A program made the position numbers and the translations under genes. The notes under the pieces were generated by a model. That model was not told where the DNA came from and did no database searches. It worked only from the letters and a program-made list of their open reading frames with translations. Shown one piece after another: positions 7,980 to 15,777 of a DNA stretch of 44,058 nucleotides (the stretch's first letter is position 1; every line of letters starts with the position of its first letter). Source of the DNA: Parvularcula sp039198765 (GTDB lineage Bacteria > Pseudomonadota > Alphaproteobacteria > Caulobacterales > Parvularculaceae); the NCBI GenBank assembly GCA_039198765.1, contig JBCCTF010000008.1, positions 1-44,058 on the forward strand, in the 5' to 3' direction.

Positions 7980-9872
7980 ATGCAGCAGCCTTCCAGTGCT
8001 TCCATCCTTCGGCACACAGCCGCGAAAATTATCATTGGCATACTGATTTCCTACGCCGTCATCCTACCGGCAGGAGCGCTTCTCATCGCGCCCGGTCGTG
8101 TTCCGCTTTCTGCGTTGATCCTTGTGGCCAATGCTCTGGGCTGTGCGTTGTTCTGGCGATCCGAGCCTGACGGCAAAGCGGTTCCGATCGTTCTTTCTCT
8201 TGGGTTGGTCACCGGACCGGTAGTGGGTCTTGCTCTGTTTGCGGACCATCCCTGGCAGATTGACTTGCATATGAGCTTCTTCGCAGCGCTTGCGATCAGC
8301 GCACTCCTCTGCGATTGGCGCGCGGTTCTTACCGCAGCTTTAGCGATCGCAGTGCATCATCTTCTCCTGAATGTCCTTATACCGAGTTTGTTGTTCCCAG
8401 GCGGTACGGACTACGCGCGCGTTTTGCTCCACGCGGGGATCGTTGTCGCCGAAACCGGCGCTCTGATCTGGTTGACCAAAGCGCTCGGCCGCGCGTTGGC
8501 GACAGCGGATCAAAAGATCCGTGAGGCAGAAGAGCAGACCCTCCGCGCCGAGCAGTTGAGCGCAGAGCAACTCGAAGCCGCAGAGCGTGAGCGCAAAGCT
8601 GAAGAGGAAAAGCAGCGGATGCGGGCGGAAGCTGAGGCCGAGGCCCTGCGCCAGGAAAAAGAAGCTGAAGCCGAGCAGATGCGGCTTGAAGCCGAAGCCC
8701 AAAAGCGCACGCGTGAGGAGAAAGAGAGGGAAGTTGAGCGCAAGCGCTTAGCTGATGAGAAAGCACGCCAGGCGTTTGAAGATGCACGCCGCCAAACCAT
8801 CCGTAAACTGAGCTCCGAAATCGGCGATGTGGTCGCTGCAGCTCAAGCGGGCGACTTCAGCCAAAAAGTCAAAGAGGACTTCGACGACGACGAGCTGAAC
8901 GCCCTCGCACGAAACCTGAACAACCTGATCAGCACCGTCAACGGCGGCCTCCAGGAAACGATCAGTGTGCTCAGCTCTATGGAAGACTCTGACCTGACCA
9001 AAAGGGTCGAAGGCGAGTACGCTGGAGTGTTTGCTGATATGCAGCGCGGGGTGAACCAATCCGCAGACGGACTTTCCAGTATTCTAAGTGGGCTGCGCCA
9101 GTCATCCAGCAGGGTTGCCCAGTCGCTAAACCAGCTGGTGGGCGGGGTGAACAGTCTCTCGTCCCAAACCTGCAACCAAGCCGCAACGCTCGAAGAAACG
9201 GCGGCTGCCTTGAAGAGCTTCTCGAGCAGCGTGACCCAAGCCGCCAAGCGGGCCGAAGATATGCGCACCAACGCCCGGCAGACCCAGTCGAAGGCGGAGA
9301 AAAGTGGCTCTGTGATGCAAGAAGCGACGGACGCCATGGACCGTGTGGCGGAGTCCTCAACGAAGATGTCCGAGATTACGGAAGTCATTGAGTCGATCGC
9401 GTTCCAGACAAATCTCTTGGCTCTAAACGCCGGTGTCGAAGCCGCGCGCGCTGGCGATGCTGGCCGCGGATTTGCCGTCGTTGCATCCGAAGTGCGGAAC
9501 CTAGCTCAGTCGACGGCGGAAGCGTCGAAAGAGGTGGGCCAGTTGCTCACGCAGTCGAAAGAGGAGATCAAGGGCGGGGTGGAACTGGTCGCCCTGGCAG
9601 CCGCCGATCTTCAAGGCATCGTCGGAGAGGTCGCCGAAATTGTCGGGTCGATCGATCAAATCTCGGAGGCAACGAAGAGCCAAAATGCCACCATCGGCGA
9701 GATCAACGCTGCGATGGCGAGCCTCGACGAGATGACTCAGGAGAACAGCTTGCTTGCGGAGCAGAACAGCTCAGCGATCAAAGACACCAAATCCGCGTTC
9801 GATGAAGTTGATGTCGTGGTGGAGCGTTTCAAGCTCGATGACGAGCAAGGTTGGAGCGCCCACGCCGCGTGA
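7980..9872 (+). CDS. Methyl-accepting chemotaxis protein with multi-helix membrane sensor
   Basis: This 630-residue chemoreceptor has about six transmembrane helices in residues 15-170 instead of the usual two helices flanking a periplasmic domain. Its third part reads LHMSFFAALAISALLCDWRAV...AIAVHHLLL, with paired histidines in the membrane. A long charged coiled coil (about 178-275, rich in Glu, Ala and Lys) leads to HAMP-like segments (280-370) and a full signalling domain, with the hairpin-tip sequence AFQTNLLALNAGVEAARAG near residue 475. The tip binds CheA and CheW. The input signal is unknown; membrane-embedded sensing is inferred. It is coupled to the small upstream gene and is followed by a shared terminator at 9888-9911. 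Confidence 0.92.
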   Translation: MQQPSSASILRHTAAKIIIGILISYAVILPAGALLIAPGRVPLSALILVANALGCALFWRSEPDGKAVPIVLSLGLVTGPVVGLALFADHPWQIDLHMSFFAALAISALLCDWRAVLTAALAIAVHHLLLNVLIPSLLFPGGTDYARVLLHAGIVVAETGALIWLTKALGRALATADQKIREAEEQTLRAEQLSAEQLEAAERERKAEEEKQRMRAEAEAEALRQEKEAEAEQMRLEAEAQKRTREEKEREVERKRLADEKARQAFEDARRQTIRKLSSEIGDVVAAAQAGDFSQKVKEDFDDDELNALARNLNNLISTVNGGLQETISVLSSMEDSDLTKRVEGEYAGVFADMQRGVNQSADGLSSILSGLRQSSSRVAQSLNQLVGGVNSLSSQTCNQAATLEETAAALKSFSSSVTQAAKRAEDMRTNARQTQSKAEKSGSVMQEATDAMDRVAESSTKMSEITEVIESIAFQTNLLALNAGVEAARAGDAGRGFAVVASEVRNLAQSTAEASKEVGQLLTQSKEEIKGGVELVALAAADLQGIVGEVAEIVGSIDQISEATKSQNATIGEINAAMASLDEMTQENSLLAEQNSSAIKDTKSAFDEVDVVVERFKLDDEQGWSAHAA

Positions 9873-9887
9873 ACGTCCGAATCAAAA

Positions 9888-9911
9888 AAGCGGCGCTGAA
9901 GAGCGCCGCTT
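9888..9911. terminator. Bidirectional terminator between the chemoreceptor and VPLPA-CTERM genes
   Basis: A perfect 10-bp stem (9888-9897 with 9902-9911) and a GAAG loop. An A-run at 9884-9889 gives a U-tail for leftward transcription, while the rightward tail is weak. It separates two convergent genes. Confidence 0.8.
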
Positions 9912-9934
9912 TCGATCAGATATTCGAGTTATTG

Positions 9935-10609
9935 CTACGCTTGCTTGCGCCGACGACGGAGGCCCAGAGCACCGAGGCCTGCGAGCATCAAAGGTGCGGC
10001 GGCAGGGAGCGGAACGGGTGCCGAAGAACCGCGGAGAGCAACATCGTCGATGTACCAACCGACCCGCTCAACTACGCCGGTGGACGAGAAGCGCCAGACG
10101 ATGTCGACCACGCCAGTGAAGTCTGCCACGTCGAGGACAACATTGCGGAAGGTGCCTGTGGGCCCGCCGTCCGAGAGGTAGACCTCAAAGCCGTCAACCA
10201 AAACCTGCGCCGTATCAAACTCAGCTGAGCCAGAGTCGATAAACTCCCAGAAGCTCAGGGTCGTCACGTCCGTCAGGTCCGCGGTCAGCGTCAGATCGCT
10301 CACGGTGTTCGGGTTATGTTGGCCACCAATGATCGTGCCAAAGACCCAGTCGCCTGAATTTCCACCGATCGGCTCAGGACCACCAAAATCCGCCCCGTCA
10401 AAACCGGTCGGAATTCCGCGCTGCCAGTCGCCGGTCGCGACGAAGCCGTTATCACTCGTCTCGAAGTCAGCAAAGAAACCTGCCGAGAACGCTTTGGTGT
10501 AAGTGTCTGGGAAAGATGCGATATCTGAAGTAATCGAGAGGGCGTTCGCTGGCATTGCGGTCGCACCGAGCGCCAGAGCTGTGACGATTGAAAGAGCGCG
10601 TTTGAGCAT
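9935..10609 (-). CDS. VPLPA-CTERM sorted exported protein
   Basis: A 224-residue protein with a signal peptide (residues 1-24, ALALGATAMPANA) and a C-terminal sorting signal: VPLPAAAPLMLAGLGALGL followed by RRRRKQA. The latter is a VPLPA/PEP-CTERM-like tripartite tail recognised by exosortase-type transpeptidases. The middle is a beta-sandwich-like domain with a pattern common in such proteins (FADFETSDNGFVATGDW near 48-64, and VGWYIDDVAL near 183-192). It is probably delivered to the cell surface or to extracellular polymer. No exosortase gene is in the window. Its start ATG at 10609 has weak upstream AGGGG. It is transcribed alone and ends at a strong terminator. Confidence 0.85.
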   Translation of the reverse strand: MLKRALSIVTALALGATAMPANALSITSDIASFPDTYTKAFSAGFFADFETSDNGFVATGDWQRGIPTGFDGADFGGPEPIGGNSGDWVFGTIIGGQHNPNTVSDLTLTADLTDVTTLSFWEFIDSGSAEFDTAQVLVDGFEVYLSDGGPTGTFRNVVLDVADFTGVVDIVWRFSSTGVVERVGWYIDDVALRGSSAPVPLPAAAPLMLAGLGALGLRRRRKQA

Positions 10610-10807
10610 AAATGTCCCCTAACCCATGTCCGGATAGCGCGACGCTACGTTAACTATATCTCTGTGTGAAGCTTCCAGCTGCATTCTTTCGCTGGGTTTC
10701 CCGTTTTGCGAGCGATTCCCGAGGCATGGGACTGCGAAAACTTTTGGCGCCATAAAGCTGTAGCGATCGCCGCTTTCCTTCCCCGCGACCCCCGCTAGAA
10801 GGCGGTC

Positions 10808-11677
10808 ATGACTCAACGTCCCAGAACAGCTGTGATCCCTGTTGCCGGTTTCGGCACCCGGGTGCTGCCCGCCTCAAAAGCCATCCCGAAAGAGCTCCTC
10901 ACCGTCGTGGACCGTCCGCTCATCCACTACATCATGGAAGAAGCGCTCGAAGCGGGCATCGAGCACCTCTGCTTCGTCACGGGCCGCGGGACAGCCGCGA
11001 TCGAGGACTACTTCGATCATCAGTACGAGCTGGAGCAAGCGCTGGAGCGAAAGAACAAGACCGCGATCCTAAAGAGCGTGCGGGAGAGCGTGCTCACCGC
11101 AGGCCGAACCAGCTTCACCCGGCAGCAAGCGGCCCTGGGTCTCGGTCACGCTGTCTGGTGCGCAAGGGACGTCGTCGGTCGAGAGCCGTTCGCGGTGATC
11201 CTGCCAGACGTCATCATCAAAGGCGCACCAAAGTGCCTCAAAGAGATGATGGACCGCTACGAAGACGGCGCGAACCTGATCGCAGTCGAAGAGGTCCCGA
11301 ACAAAGAGACGAACAAGTACGGCATCATCGCGCCGAAAGGCGAATGGTCGAACGGCGCGGTCGAAATGTCAGGCATGGTCGAAAAGCCGGACCCTGCCGA
11401 GGCGCCGTCCAACTTCTCGATCACAGGGCGCTACATCCTGCAGCCGGAGATCTTCGATCTTCTGGAAGATCAGGAACCGGGCGCAGGCAACGAAGTCCAG
11501 CTGACGGACTCCATGGCCAAATTGCTCGGCACACAGAAGTTTCTGGCCACGACCTTCACCGGTGAGAGCCATGATTGCGGATCAATCGAGGGCTTCTTGA
11601 GAGCCAACATGGCCTTCGGCCTTGACCACCCCGATCATGGCCCTGCGCTGAGAGCCTATCTCGCGGAGAGGACCTAA
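10808..11677 (+). CDS. galU: UTP-glucose-1-phosphate uridylyltransferase
   Basis: GalU makes UDP-glucose from UTP and glucose 1-phosphate in the cytoplasm, feeding exopolysaccharide, LPS and trehalose synthesis. The 289-residue protein has the nucleotide-binding start AVIPVAGFGTRVLPASKAIPKE, the VDRPLIHYIMEEA segment, and the later EKPDPAEAPSN region that contacts the sugar. Length is normal. The ATG at 10808 directly follows an AAGG site. It is transcribed away from the VPLPA-CTERM gene and overlaps the convergent glutathione transferase gene by 4 bases. A GCTAGAAG element at 10794-10801 resembles the -10 box of Caulobacter-type promoters, but no good -35 is visible. Confidence 0.95.
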   Translation: MTQRPRTAVIPVAGFGTRVLPASKAIPKELLTVVDRPLIHYIMEEALEAGIEHLCFVTGRGTAAIEDYFDHQYELEQALERKNKTAILKSVRESVLTAGRTSFTRQQAALGLGHAVWCARDVVGREPFAVILPDVIIKGAPKCLKEMMDRYEDGANLIAVEEVPNKETNKYGIIAPKGEWSNGAVEMSGMVEKPDPAEAPSNFSITGRYILQPEIFDLLEDQEPGAGNEVQLTDSMAKLLGTQKFLATTFTGESHDCGSIEGFLRANMAFGLDHPDHGPALRAYLAERT

Positions 11678-12291
11678 CCTCCGGTTTTCTCCACGGCGCG
11701 CTTGAACGCCGGGCGCGCCATGCAACGTTCCGCATACGCCTTGATGGTGGGATAGTCGTCTAACAGCCCGAGGTTGTTGGCCATGGATGCGATGTAGCCC
11801 ATGCCGATATCTGGCAACGCAATCCGGTCGCCGAACAGATAGTCATTGTCGCCGAGCTGATCGCGAATGAAGCCCAGGTGAAGCTGAACCTCAGCCTCGG
11901 TGAACATCGAGATCAGCATCGGTTTCGGTTCGGCTTCGCGACTGAGGAGAAGCTTGAGGAGCATCGGAACGAAGGCAGAGCCTTCAGGGTACAGAAGAAG
12001 CTGGAGCCACCGTGCCCGCTCCGCATCATCGCCAGGCGTGATGAAAATCCGGTTCGCATCACGAGTCTCGACGACGTAGAGCGCGATCGCGGTGCTCTCC
12101 GCCATGATGAAACCATCGACCTCGACCACTGGCGATTTGCCCAGCGGATGGATCTTTTTCAGGCTCGCTGGCGCGCGCCCATTCTCGTCGCGGTTATAGA
12201 TCTCGAGCTCGTACTGGAGGCCAAGCTCCTCCAACAGCCACACGGTGAACACGGAACGACCGACCCGGAGGTGGTGCACTTTGATAGGCAT
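11674..12291 (-). CDS. Glutathione S-transferase family protein
   Basis: A 205-residue cytoplasmic protein with an N-terminal thioredoxin-like half (HHLRVGRSVFTVWLLEELGL, then SPVVEVDGFIMAESTAIALYV, with the glutathione-binding ES pair) and a helical C-terminal half ending with FGDRIALPDIGMGYIAS. This matches bacterial GSTs of the YfcG/beta-like type, about 200-220 residues long. The ATG at 12291 is chosen because it has AAGGAG 8 bases upstream; a longer frame begins with a basic stretch foreign to the family. The substrate is unknown. It lies just downstream of the lpxR-like gene in the same direction, 48 bases away, and so may share its transcript. Confidence 0.88.
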   Translation of the reverse strand: MPIKVHHLRVGRSVFTVWLLEELGLQYELEIYNRDENGRAPASLKKIHPLGKSPVVEVDGFIMAESTAIALYVVETRDANRIFITPGDDAERARWLQLLLYPEGSAFVPMLLKLLLSREAEPKPMLISMFTEAEVQLHLGFIRDQLGDNDYLFGDRIALPDIGMGYIASMANNLGLLDDYPTIKAYAERCMARPAFKRAVEKTGG

Positions 12292-12339
12292 AGAACGTCT
12301 CCTTTTCGGAACGCTCCATAGCACTGGTTTGGTCTTCGG

Positions 12340-13302
12340 CTAGAACCGTTTGGCAATGCTGATCGCGCCGATGCCCTGGCTTTCGCCGAACATCTCGAAG
12401 GTCGATGAGCGATGCATGTAAGATATTGCCAAACGCGCATCGCCGGGAAGGTCGGAGACAAACCCTCCCTGCACGTCATAAACGAAGGGCTCAGAGGATT
12501 GTTCTACGATGTCGCTCTCGCCCCAACGACCATCGAGCCAGATCTTATGCCCCACGCCCCGAGCTACCGCACCAAGATAGGCATAGCGTACGCGTTGCCC
12601 CTTCTCACTGGGTTCGTGCCAGGCGATCCCTCCGCCAGAGGGCTCGAGCCGAGGCTCGCCAAGCGGCCTGTCAAGATTGCTCCCGATACGGAAGGTCATC
12701 CCGGCCTCAGCCGCCATCAGTGCGTTTCCAACCGAAGCGCCCAGCGATGGAACAGCGTCAATCGCGAAACGTCCTGCCTGCCCTTTGACGCCGGTCCAAC
12801 GACGCTCGAACCCGATTTGTCCGAACACTTGATCACCGATCTGGTTGTCCCATGCGCGGCTCTCGCGCTGCCCGATCAGATCGTGGATAAAGTTCTGGAC
12901 CTCTTCACCTTGCGCCTGTGGCCCGATCACACCGATCTGTATGCTGATGATATCGATGGGCTTCCCGGGACCGAGATCCGTCGCCAGCTTCCCTTCTCCA
13001 AAGAGAAGAGCTGCATAAGGATGCTGATCCGGCAGCGGACGAAGGGCAAAGTCATATTGCGGCGTGTAGAACTGCTGCGCCACGGCCAGCTGCAGATACT
13101 TCGTCCGCCCAGGCCGCTTGCGCAAGACCGCCGTCCGGCTCACCTGCCAACCACCGGAATAGTTCTTGTCCGAACCGCCGGCCCAGTCATTCTCAAGCGT
13201 AAACGCCCAAACCGGCGCAGACGAGTTATCTTGAGCGCAAGCGTCCCCGCACATGGCATAGACGCCGACAAACGCAGCGCCCATCACGATTAGTGCTTTC
13301 AT
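12340..13302 (-). CDS. LpxR-type outer-membrane lipid A deacylase
   Basis: LpxR proteins are outer-membrane beta-barrels that remove the 3'-linked acyloxyacyl group of lipid A. This 320-residue protein has a signal peptide (cleavage after residue 23), the FTLENDWAGGSDKNYSGG motif with N38-D39, the DQHPYAALL motif, IGVIGPQAQGE and a histidine at 140 in NFIHDLIG. These positions correspond to the Asn-Asp-Ser-His set needed for activity in Salmonella LpxR. It ends in phenylalanine (AKRF), the usual outer-membrane assembly signal. The family assignment (DUF2219) is strong; activity on this organism's lipid A is inferred. The start ATG at 13302 is the first in frame with a signal peptide. Confidence 0.9.
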   Translation of the reverse strand: MKALIVMGAAFVGVYAMCGDACAQDNSSAPVWAFTLENDWAGGSDKNYSGGWQVSRTAVLRKRPGRTKYLQLAVAQQFYTPQYDFALRPLPDQHPYAALLFGEGKLATDLGPGKPIDIISIQIGVIGPQAQGEEVQNFIHDLIGQRESRAWDNQIGDQVFGQIGFERRWTGVKGQAGRFAIDAVPSLGASVGNALMAAEAGMTFRIGSNLDRPLGEPRLEPSGGGIAWHEPSEKGQRVRYAYLGAVARGVGHKIWLDGRWGESDIVEQSSEPFVYDVQGGFVSDLPGDARLAISYMHRSSTFEMFGESQGIGAISIAKRF

Positions 13303-13440
13303 CTGTCTGCCCCGTCACTCAGTCCCGACGGCGCGGTAGCACAAACTCTAGCCCGATGTCACAGCGCGGGGGCACCTAGGGCACGGCGACAACGCCGCGC
13401 CGCCAGCGTCGGCCGAGTATCTGTCCCGGCAAGGGCGTGA

Positions 13441-13469
13441 TTGACCGTTCAAGCCACGCGCCCTAGGCC
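13441..13469 (+). promoter_or_regulatory. Candidate fabA promoter
   Basis: TTGACCG at 13441-13447 and CCTAGGCC at 13462-13469, separated by 14 bases, resemble the Caulobacter-type housekeeping promoter (TTGACGS, 10-14 bases, GCTANAWC). Transcription would begin within a base or two of the fabA ATG at 13477, which has no ribosome site, so the fabA message may be leaderless. Confidence 0.45.
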
Positions 13470-13476
13470 TCGCGGC

Positions 13477-14019
13477 ATGTCTGAGACCATCGACCGCCCC
13501 TCGTCCTACACCTACGAAGAGCTGCTTGAGTGCGGAAAGCACGGCCTTCGGGGTCCTGGGACAGCGCAACTGCCCGTCCCGCCGATGCTGATGGCGGACC
13601 GTGTCACCCATATCTCCGATGAAGGCGGGCATTACGGCCGCGGCCAGGTCATCGCCGAGCTCGATATCAAGCCGGATCTTTGGTTCTTTGAGTGCCATTT
13701 CCCGGGCGATCCTGTGATGCCGGGCTGCCTTGGCCTTGATGCCCTTTGGCAGCTGACGGGCTTCTTCCTCACCTGGGGCGGCAGCCCTGGCCATGGCCGG
13801 GCACTGGGTGCTGGTCAGGTGAAGTTTTCCGGGCAAGTGCGGCCTGAGAACAAGCTGGTCCGCTACGAGATCGACATCCGCAAGGCGATGCGCGGCCGTT
13901 TGGTCCTCGCCATCGCGGACGGTAAGGTCTTCGTTGATGACAACCAGATTTATGAGGCGAAGGACCTGCGGGTCGGCCTCTTCCCCATGGAACAGCTCTC
14001 CGGTTCTGTTCTAGGCTAA
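13477..14019 (+). CDS. fabA: 3-hydroxydecanoyl-ACP dehydratase/isomerase
   Basis: FabA dehydrates 3-hydroxydecanoyl-ACP and isomerises trans-2- to cis-3-decenoyl-ACP, the branch point to unsaturated fatty acids, as a cytoplasmic dimer. The 180-residue protein carries the catalytic pair H74 (FFECHFPGDPVMPGC) and D88 (GLDALWQ), at the same 14-residue spacing as E. coli H70/D84. ATG 13477 gives MSETIDRPSSYTYEELL, matching other FabA starts, although no ribosome site precedes it. The isomerase function is supported by fabB being the next gene (83 bases downstream). A short AT-rich gap with a possible hairpin lies between them. Confidence 0.96.
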   Translation: MSETIDRPSSYTYEELLECGKHGLRGPGTAQLPVPPMLMADRVTHISDEGGHYGRGQVIAELDIKPDLWFFECHFPGDPVMPGCLGLDALWQLTGFFLTWGGSPGHGRALGAGQVKFSGQVRPENKLVRYEIDIRKAMRGRLVLAIADGKVFVDDNQIYEAKDLRVGLFPMEQLSGSVLG

Positions 14020-14102
14020 CAAAAAAAGGGGCGCGCGAGGCAGAGAGCGCCGCCCAACGATCATGAAAAGCCTATGATCGCCAATAATTTAGGGAGTACA
14101 TT

Positions 14103-15323
14103 ATGCGTCGTGTCGTGATCACAGGGATGGGAATCGCTTCGTCGATTGGCAGCACTCTGGACGAAGTGACAAAGAGCCTGCGTGAAGGCATCTCAGGGAT
14201 CACCTTCTCCGAACAGATGGCGGAACACGGGTTCCGGTCGAGGGTTTGGGGCAAGCCGACGGTCGACGTGGAAGAAGTCCTCGACAAAAAGACCCGGCGG
14301 TTCATGGGCGAAGGCGCAGCATGGAACTACATCGCCATGCGCGACGCGATTGCTGATGCGGGCCTCACGGAGGACGAAGTCAGCGATGAGATGACGGGCA
14401 TCGTCATGGGCTCTGGCGGTCCGTCGACCCCGGCGATCGTTGCTGCCGCCGATAAGAACCGCGATTCAGGCTCCACCCGGCGGATTGCACCGACCTCGGT
14501 GCCGAAGGCGATGTCGTCGACGAACTCGGCGTGCCTGGCGGTGCCGTTCAAGATCAAAGGCCTCAACTATTCGATCAGCTCGGCCTGCGCGACGTCGGTC
14601 CACTGCATCGGTCATGCGTATGAGCAAGTGGCCATGGGAAAGCAGGATGTGATCTTTGCCGGCGGCGGTGAGGAGCTCGACTGGACCCTCTGCAACATGT
14701 TCGACGCGATGGGCGCAATGTCGTCCGACTACAACGACACGCCGAACCTTGCCTCCCGAGCCTACGACGCGGCGCGCGATGGTTTCGTCATCGCAGGCGG
14801 CGCAGCGACTGTCGTCGTTGAAGCGCTGGAGCGTGCTGTTGCCCGCGGCGCGAAGATCTGGGGCGAGATTGTCGGCTATGCTGCAAACTCCGATGGCTAT
14901 GACATGGTCGCGCCGTCAGGCGAAGGCGCTGTGCGCTGCATGCGCCGTGCACTGAACGGTGTCGATCATAAGATTGGCTACATCAACACCCACGGCACCT
15001 CGACCCCCGTCGGCGACACGCGCGAAGCGGCGGCCATCAAGGAAGTTTTTGGCGAGGAGGTCCCGCCGTTCGCATCGACCAAATCCCTCACTGGCCACTC
15101 CCTCGGCGCGGTCGGCGCGCAGGAGCTGATCTTCAGCCTGCTGCAGATGAAAGAACGGTTCCTCGCCGCCTCGGCCAACATCCAAGAGCTGGGTGAAGAG
15201 TTCAAAGGTTTGCCAGTCATCCGTGAACTGATGGACGGGGTCGATGTGGATGCGATTCTCACCAACAGCTTCGGCTTTGGCGGCACCAACGCTTCGCTGA
15301 TCGCGGCGCGGTACGACGGCTAG
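14103..15323 (+). CDS. fabB: 3-oxoacyl-ACP synthase I
   Basis: FabB elongates cis-3-decenoyl-ACP and so commits carbon to unsaturated fatty acids. The 406-residue protein has the thiolase-fold triad C162 (SSACATSVHC), H297 (NTHGTSTP) and H332 (LTGHSLGAVG), one residue off the E. coli C163/H298/H333 numbering, and the C-terminal NSFGFGGTNASL. A GGGAG site lies 8 bases before the ATG at 14103. Being next to fabA identifies it as FabB and not FabF. The downstream VOC gene starts 15 bases after the stop, so readthrough into that gene is likely. Confidence 0.96.
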   Translation: MRRVVITGMGIASSIGSTLDEVTKSLREGISGITFSEQMAEHGFRSRVWGKPTVDVEEVLDKKTRRFMGEGAAWNYIAMRDAIADAGLTEDEVSDEMTGIVMGSGGPSTPAIVAAADKNRDSGSTRRIAPTSVPKAMSSTNSACLAVPFKIKGLNYSISSACATSVHCIGHAYEQVAMGKQDVIFAGGGEELDWTLCNMFDAMGAMSSDYNDTPNLASRAYDAARDGFVIAGGAATVVVEALERAVARGAKIWGEIVGYAANSDGYDMVAPSGEGAVRCMRRALNGVDHKIGYINTHGTSTPVGDTREAAAIKEVFGEEVPPFASTKSLTGHSLGAVGAQELIFSLLQMKERFLAASANIQELGEEFKGLPVIRELMDGVDVDAILTNSFGFGGTNASLIAARYDG

Positions 15324-15338
15324 GGGGCACCCCGCGCG

Positions 15339-15719
15339 GTGGATCTCAATCAAGTCACGGTCGGGGTGACGGACTTGGACGCCGCCATCGCGTTCTACCA
15401 GAAGCTTGGCCTGAAGCTGATCGTCCACACCCACGATGTCTACGCTCGCTTTGAGTGCCCGGACGGCGGGGCGACGTTCTCGCTGCACCTGACCGACACG
15501 CCGACTGAGAACGGCCCGACCATCTATTTCGAGTGCCACGACCTCGACGAGGTCTTCGCGCGCTTACGTGCTGACGGAATTGTGTTCGACGGCGAGCCAG
15601 AAGACCAAACCTAGCGATGGCGCGAGGTTCGCCTCGCAGACCCTTCTGGCAACACGCTTTGCCTATATCATGCGGGTCCCGACAGGCGGTTCCCACCGTG
15701 GCGGAAGGAAGACGACTGA
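15339..15719 (+). pseudogene. VOC (glyoxalase/bleomycin-resistance) gene interrupted by an amber codon
   Basis: The frame begins with GTG at 15339 and encodes a typical VOC half (LNQVTVGVTDLDAAIAFYQK, then GGATFSLHLTD and a long acidic helix). A TAG at 15612-15614 stops it after 91 residues. The same frame then continues without interruption to TGA at 15717-15719 and reads RWREVRLADPSGNTLCLYHAG, which is exactly the C-terminal strand expected of VOC proteins (DPxGNxxxLY). With TGG in place of TAG the product would be a normal 126-residue single-domain VOC protein. A nonsense mutation, a sequencing error or stop readthrough would all explain this. The function of the intact relative is not known. 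Confidence 0.8.
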
Positions 15720-15777
15720 GCGCATTTGTCCAAGCGCCGCACGGCGACAGGCCCACGCATCAGGCTATATCGGCTGC

